From Actinomycetes bacterium (GTDB lineage Bacteria; Actinomycetota; Actinomycetes; Actinomycetales; Cellulomonadaceae): a stretch of DNA of 9,807 bases. The stretch covers positions 1 to 9,807 of the forward strand of contig JAEWYD010000192.1 of NCBI GenBank assembly GCA_023462275.1, given 5' to 3'. The position numbers and the translations under genes are program-made. Under the pieces are notes generated by a model. It had not been told where the DNA came from, searched no databases, and worked only from the letters and a program-made list of their open reading frames with translations. Shown in pieces: positions 6,828-9,807 of the stretch. Position 1 is the first letter of the stretch. Every line of letters starts with the position of its first letter.

Positions 6828-8015
6828 ATGAGACTTTTCGCGCGCCCTGGCCGCACTGCGCCCACCGACGTCGGCATCGCCGGGACGGTTCGGGTCGACC
6901 GCAGGACGAAGAACCTGACGAAGCGCCTCCGACCCGGAGACGTCGCTGTGATCGACCACATCGACATCGACCGGGTGTCGGCCGAGGCGCTCGTCGCCTG
7001 CCGTCCCGCCGCGGTGCTCAACGCCGCCCGGTCCACGTCGGGCCGCTACCCGAACCTCGGCCCCGAGATCCTCATCGGCGCCGGCGTGCCGCTCGTCGAC
7101 GACCTCGGTCCGGACGTCATGGCGCTGACCGAGGGGCAGGCCGTGCACGTGGTCGGCGGCGAGGTGCGCGTCGGCGAGACGGTCGTCGCGGAGGGCACCG
7201 CGCAGGATGCCGCGACCGTGGCGACTGCCATGGAGGAGGCCCGGGCGGGCCTCTCCACCCAGCTCGAGGCCTTCGCCGCCAACACGATGGACTACCTCCG
7301 TCGGGAGCGCGACCTGCTGCTCGACGGCGTCGGGGTGCCGGACATCACGACGCCGCTCGAGGGACGGCAGGTGCTGATCGTCGTCCGCGGGTACCACTAC
7401 AAGGAGGACCTCGTCACCCTCCGCCCGTACGTGAAGGAGTACCGGCCCGTGCTCATCGGCGTCGACGGTGGCGCCGACGCGATCATCGAGGCCGGGTGGA
7501 AGCCCGACATGATCGTCGGCGACATGGACTCCGTCTCGGACAAGGCGTTGGCGTGCGGCGCCGAGGTAGTCGTGCACGCGTACCGCGACGGTCGCGCCCC
7601 GGGCGTGGAGCGGGTGGAGCAGCTCGGGGTGCGGCACGTCGTATTCCCGGCCACGGGGACGAGCGAGGACATCGCGATGCTGCTCGCCGACGACAAGGGC
7701 GCGGAGCTCATCGTGGCGGTCGGCACCCACGCCACCCTCGTCGAGTTCCTCGACAAGGGGCGTTCCGGCATGGCGAGCACCTTCCTGACGCGCCTGCGCG
7801 TCGGCGGCAAGCTCGTGGACGCCAAGGGCGTGTCGCGGCTGTACCGCCAGCGGATCTCCAGCTGGCAGCTCGCCTGGCTGGTCCTGGCCGGGCTCCTCGC
7901 CCTGGCGGTGGCGATCGCGTCCACCGCTGCCGGTCAGACGACCATGGGGCTCATCGGTGCGTGGCTGGACTCCGTGTGGTCCTCCGTGCGTGACCTGTTC
8001 GGCGGGGCCGCGTGA
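6828..8015 (+). CDS. steA: SteA, cell-separation protein with a thiamin-pyrophosphokinase-like fold
   Basis: A 395-residue homolog of Corynebacterium SteA and Rv1697. In corynebacteria SteA and SteB sit at the division ring and promote daughter-cell separation through the RipC-FtsEX hydrolase pathway. Residues 14 to about 190 form the N-terminal domain, with VRVDRRTKNLTKRLRPGD near its start. Residues about 195-340 resemble thiamin pyrophosphokinase: DGGAD (213-217) and GDMDS (231-235) are clear, but the kinase's third Asp-Thr-Asp segment reads TSEDIAM (278-284). A single membrane helix (about 346-368, WQLAWLVLAGLLALAVAIA) follows, leaving most of the protein inside the cell and a short tail outside. 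ATG at 6828 lies 6 bases after recN, with a weak ribosome site, so translation probably depends on readthrough from recN. Thiamin kinase activity is unlikely given the altered motif and membrane anchor. Confidence 0.92.
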   Translation: MRLFARPGRTAPTDVGIAGTVRVDRRTKNLTKRLRPGDVAVIDHIDIDRVSAEALVACRPAAVLNAARSTSGRYPNLGPEILIGAGVPLVDDLGPDVMALTEGQAVHVVGGEVRVGETVVAEGTAQDAATVATAMEEARAGLSTQLEAFAANTMDYLRRERDLLLDGVGVPDITTPLEGRQVLIVVRGYHYKEDLVTLRPYVKEYRPVLIGVDGGADAIIEAGWKPDMIVGDMDSVSDKALACGAEVVVHAYRDGRAPGVERVEQLGVRHVVFPATGTSEDIAMLLADDKGAELIVAVGTHATLVEFLDKGRSGMASTFLTRLRVGGKLVDAKGVSRLYRQRISSWQLAWLVLAGLLALAVAIASTAAGQTTMGLIGAWLDSVWSSVRDLFGGAA

Positions 8016-8028
8016 TGCGCGGGCCCCT

Positions 8029-8035
8029 AAGGAGG
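8029..8035 (+). promoter_or_regulatory. ribosome binding site deciding the steB start
   Basis: AAGGAGG is a near-perfect site, 5 bases before GTG at 8041 but only 2 bases before the adjacent GTG at 8038. This favours 8041 and gives the family-typical N-terminus MIDFRYHLVSL. It fills most of the 25-base gap after steA. Confidence 0.85.
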
Positions 8036-8040
8036 ACGTG

Positions 8041-9129
8041 GTGATCGACTTCCGGTACCACCTGGTATCGCTCATCTCGGTGTTCCTGGCGCTCGCCGTC
8101 GGCATCGTGCTGGGTGCGGGGCCGCTGAAGGAGGCCATCGGGGACACTCTGACGGGCGAGGTCGACGACCTCCGCGCGAGTGCGTCCCAGCTGCGCTCGG
8201 ACCTCGACCGATCGCAGACGGAGCTCTCGCACAGCGAGGACGCGTTCGCCTCCGTCGCGCCCGACCTGCTCGCCGGTGTCCTGCCCGGCCGCCGCGTCGC
8301 CATCGTCGAGCTCGGCGCGCCCGAGTCCGGCGCGGCGAAGGACGTCGTCGACCGGTTCACGCAGGCGGGCGCGACGGTGAGCGCCACGGCCCGGCTCACG
8401 GACGAGTGGACGGACACGGCCCGGCGCACGTACCGCCAGACGCTGGCCGCCTCCGTCGCGGAGTACCTGGACCCCAAGCCAGACCTGTCGGCGGGCACGC
8501 CCGAGCAGCTGGCCGAGGCCCTCGTGCAGGCGTTGAGCAACCCCGACCCGGCGGATCCCGACGCCCTGAGCAGCGACGCGACCGTCGTGCTCCAGCTGCT
8601 CGTCGAGGGCGGGCTCGTGGAGCTGTCCGGGGACGTGACGCAGCCCGCCGACGCCGTCGTCGTGCTGGTCGGCGAGGACGCGGACACCCCCGAGAAGGCC
8701 GCGGACGCGGAGGCGACGCCCGAGCCCTCCGACGAGGAGCGTGCCGCCCTGAAGGAGCAGCAGTCCGCAGCCGTGGAGCTCGCTCTCGCGGCGACCCGCC
8801 GGACCGAGGGCGTCGTCGTCGCCGGGTTCGGGCTGGCCGAGGACGGCGTCCTGCGGCGCGTCCGGTCGGACGACGCCACGTCGTCGACGGTGAGCACCGT
8901 GGCCTACGTCCAGTCGGTGGTAGGCGCGGCGAGCGTCCCCCTGGCGCTGGCTCAGCGGATCAGCGGAGAGACCGGCCACTACGGGCCCGACGGCGACGCG
9001 ACCGCCCCGGTGCCGCCGCGCGTCGCGCTCGCCGAGCCCGATCGGACACCCAGCACGCCCCCCGACGGCGACGCGACCCCCGACGGCACCCAGCCGTCGC
9101 CGGGGGACGGGTCGAGCGGCCAGGGATGA
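8041..9129 (+). CDS. steB: SteB/MctB-family envelope protein (copper transporter-type annotation)
   Basis: A 362-residue homolog of Rv1698 (MctB) and corynebacterial SteB, the partner of SteA. One N-terminal membrane segment or uncleaved signal (residues 8-27, LVSLISVFLALAVGIVLGAG) is followed by a coiled-coil stretch (about 35-67, LRASASQLRSDLDRSQTEL). An alpha/beta domain follows (about 78-315; GRRVAIVELG near its start, family-typical GHYG at 312-315). An acidic Ala/Glu/Pro insert lies at about 212-245. The tail 316-362 is rich in Pro, Asp, Gly and Thr and probably disordered. The bulk should lie outside the membrane. MctB was reported to act in copper efflux or outer-membrane permeability in M. 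tuberculosis; in a bacterium without a mycolate membrane the cell-separation role beside steA is likelier. The start is GTG at 8041. The stop overlaps the next ATG by 4 bases. Confidence 0.9.
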   Translation: MIDFRYHLVSLISVFLALAVGIVLGAGPLKEAIGDTLTGEVDDLRASASQLRSDLDRSQTELSHSEDAFASVAPDLLAGVLPGRRVAIVELGAPESGAAKDVVDRFTQAGATVSATARLTDEWTDTARRTYRQTLAASVAEYLDPKPDLSAGTPEQLAEALVQALSNPDPADPDALSSDATVVLQLLVEGGLVELSGDVTQPADAVVVLVGEDADTPEKAADAEATPEPSDEERAALKEQQSAAVELALAATRRTEGVVVAGFGLAEDGVLRRVRSDDATSSTVSTVAYVQSVVGAASVPLALAQRISGETGHYGPDGDATAPVPPRVALAEPDRTPSTPPDGDATPDGTQPSPGDGSSGQG

Positions 9130-9807
9130 GCGTGCTGCGGGTCGTCGCAGCCGGCGCCGCGGCCGCCACGACGACGCGGGTCGTCCGTGCGGCGCTAGGC
9201 GCTTCGTCGGGCGAGCGGAGCGCACGGTGGACGCGCACCAACCACCGGGGTGAGCCGATCAGCCTCCTGGAGGGCCCCGCCGTCGCGGGCGGCCTCCTCG
9301 CCGGTGCCCTCACGGCCGGCGGCCGGGGTGGCGCCGCCGCGGCAGTTGCGGTGACGGGTGCCGCCGCCTTCGGGCTGGTCGACGACCTCGCCGAGGACCC
9401 GACCGGAGTCCGCAAGGGCCTCCGGGGACACCTCGGTGCCCTGGCGCGAGGCGAGGTGACGACGGGCGGCCTCAAGGTCCTGGGGATCGGCGCGACGGGG
9501 ATCGCCGCCGCGGCCATCGCCCTCGGTGGCCGGGACCGCGCACCCTCGGGCGGGCCGGTCGCGCACGCCGCCGATGTCGTGGCGACCGGTGCCCTCGTCG
9601 CGGCCACGGCGAACCTGGTCAACCTCCTGGACCTGCGACCTGGCCGCGCGCTCAAGGCGGCGTCGCTCGTCGCGGCCCCGCTCGTGCCGACCTCCGCCGC
9701 CGGTCTCGCCGCGACCGCCCTCGGCGCCTCCGCGGCTGCCGCCGGTCCGGACCTCGCCGAGCGCGACATGCTCGGCGACGGCGGCGCGAACGCGCTGGGT
9801 GCGGCCC
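9126..9807 (+). CDS. membrane protein resembling MraY/WecA-type phosphosugar transferases (partial, 3' end beyond window)
   Basis: An open frame of 227 codons from ATG at 9126, cut by the window edge. It is very rich in Ala, Gly, Leu and Val, with several likely membrane segments (about 50-83, 117-134, 150-168, 178-206). Landmarks of the polyprenyl-phosphate sugar-1-phosphate transferase family appear in the right order. An Asp-Asp pair occurs after a helix (GLVDD, 83-87). Lys97 and Lys117 flank a basic loop. An N-x-x-N-x-x-D box follows (Asn163, Asn166, Asp169), then MLGDGGANALGA (215-226), like the family's GDTGS-LG box. The DGLDGL that normally continues the N-x-x-N-x-x-D box is replaced by LRPGRALK, so the enzyme may be divergent or inactive. 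It overlaps steB by ATGA, which suggests envelope work with SteA/SteB. The family call rests on motif reading only. Confidence 0.72.
   Translation, partial: MSVLRVVAAGAAAATTTRVVRAALGASSGERSARWTRTNHRGEPISLLEGPAVAGGLLAGALTAGGRGGAAAAVAVTGAAAFGLVDDLAEDPTGVRKGLRGHLGALARGEVTTGGLKVLGIGATGIAAAAIALGGRDRAPSGGPVAHAADVVATGALVAATANLVNLLDLRPGRALKAASLVAAPLVPTSAAGLAATALGASAAAAGPDLAERDMLGDGGANALGAA

Noticed and set aside
6486..8897. 803-codon minus-strand open frame across recN, steA and steB
   Set aside because: It is antisense to three recognisable genes, with no domain motif or ribosome site.
8960..9769. Minus-strand open frames opposite the last gene
   Set aside because: The + frame from 9126 shows membrane segments and ordered transferase motifs and is coupled to steB; the minus frames are Ala/Arg/Pro-rich shadows.

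Overview
The window comes from a high-GC Gram-positive bacterium (Actinomycetota). The gene order and protein detail fit the Micrococcales, probably a Cellulomonas-like genus. The evidence is the GC-rich third codon positions, the frequent GTG starts, the actinobacterial 5S sequence, and a gene order matching the Mycobacterium tuberculosis block Rv1691 to Rv1698. The genus is inferred from memory of related sequences, not from a search.

Layout, all on the + strand. Positions 1-320 are the 3' end of a 23S rRNA gene. A 70-base spacer with a processing-type hairpin follows, then a complete 5S rRNA (about 391-507) and a very strong UUCG-capped terminator (516-551), which closes an rrn operon. A protein-coding block starts at 631. 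It holds a TPR protein with a 220-residue Arg/Gly/Ser-rich disordered N-terminus, an HAD-IIA phosphatase, a 48-residue conserved small protein, TlyA rRNA methyltransferase, NAD kinase, RecN, SteA, SteB/MctB, and the start of a degenerate MraY/WecA-like membrane protein that runs off the right edge.

The genes are packed like an operon. Five junctions are 4-base GTGA or ATGA start/stop overlaps, one has 6 intervening bases and one has 25. The only real gap is 171 bases before the small protein; a candidate -10 element there may start a second transcript. The products span ribosome modification (TlyA), cofactor supply (NADP from NAD kinase), DNA break repair (RecN), and cell separation or envelope work (SteA, SteB and probably the last protein).

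Most of this is a conserved housekeeping neighbourhood. I see no mobile element, CRISPR array, tRNA or phage gene. The least understood parts are the disordered RGS-rich tail, the 48-residue protein, and the MraY/WecA-like protein whose active-site loop is altered. The NAD kinase also departs from its family's usual motifs at three positions.
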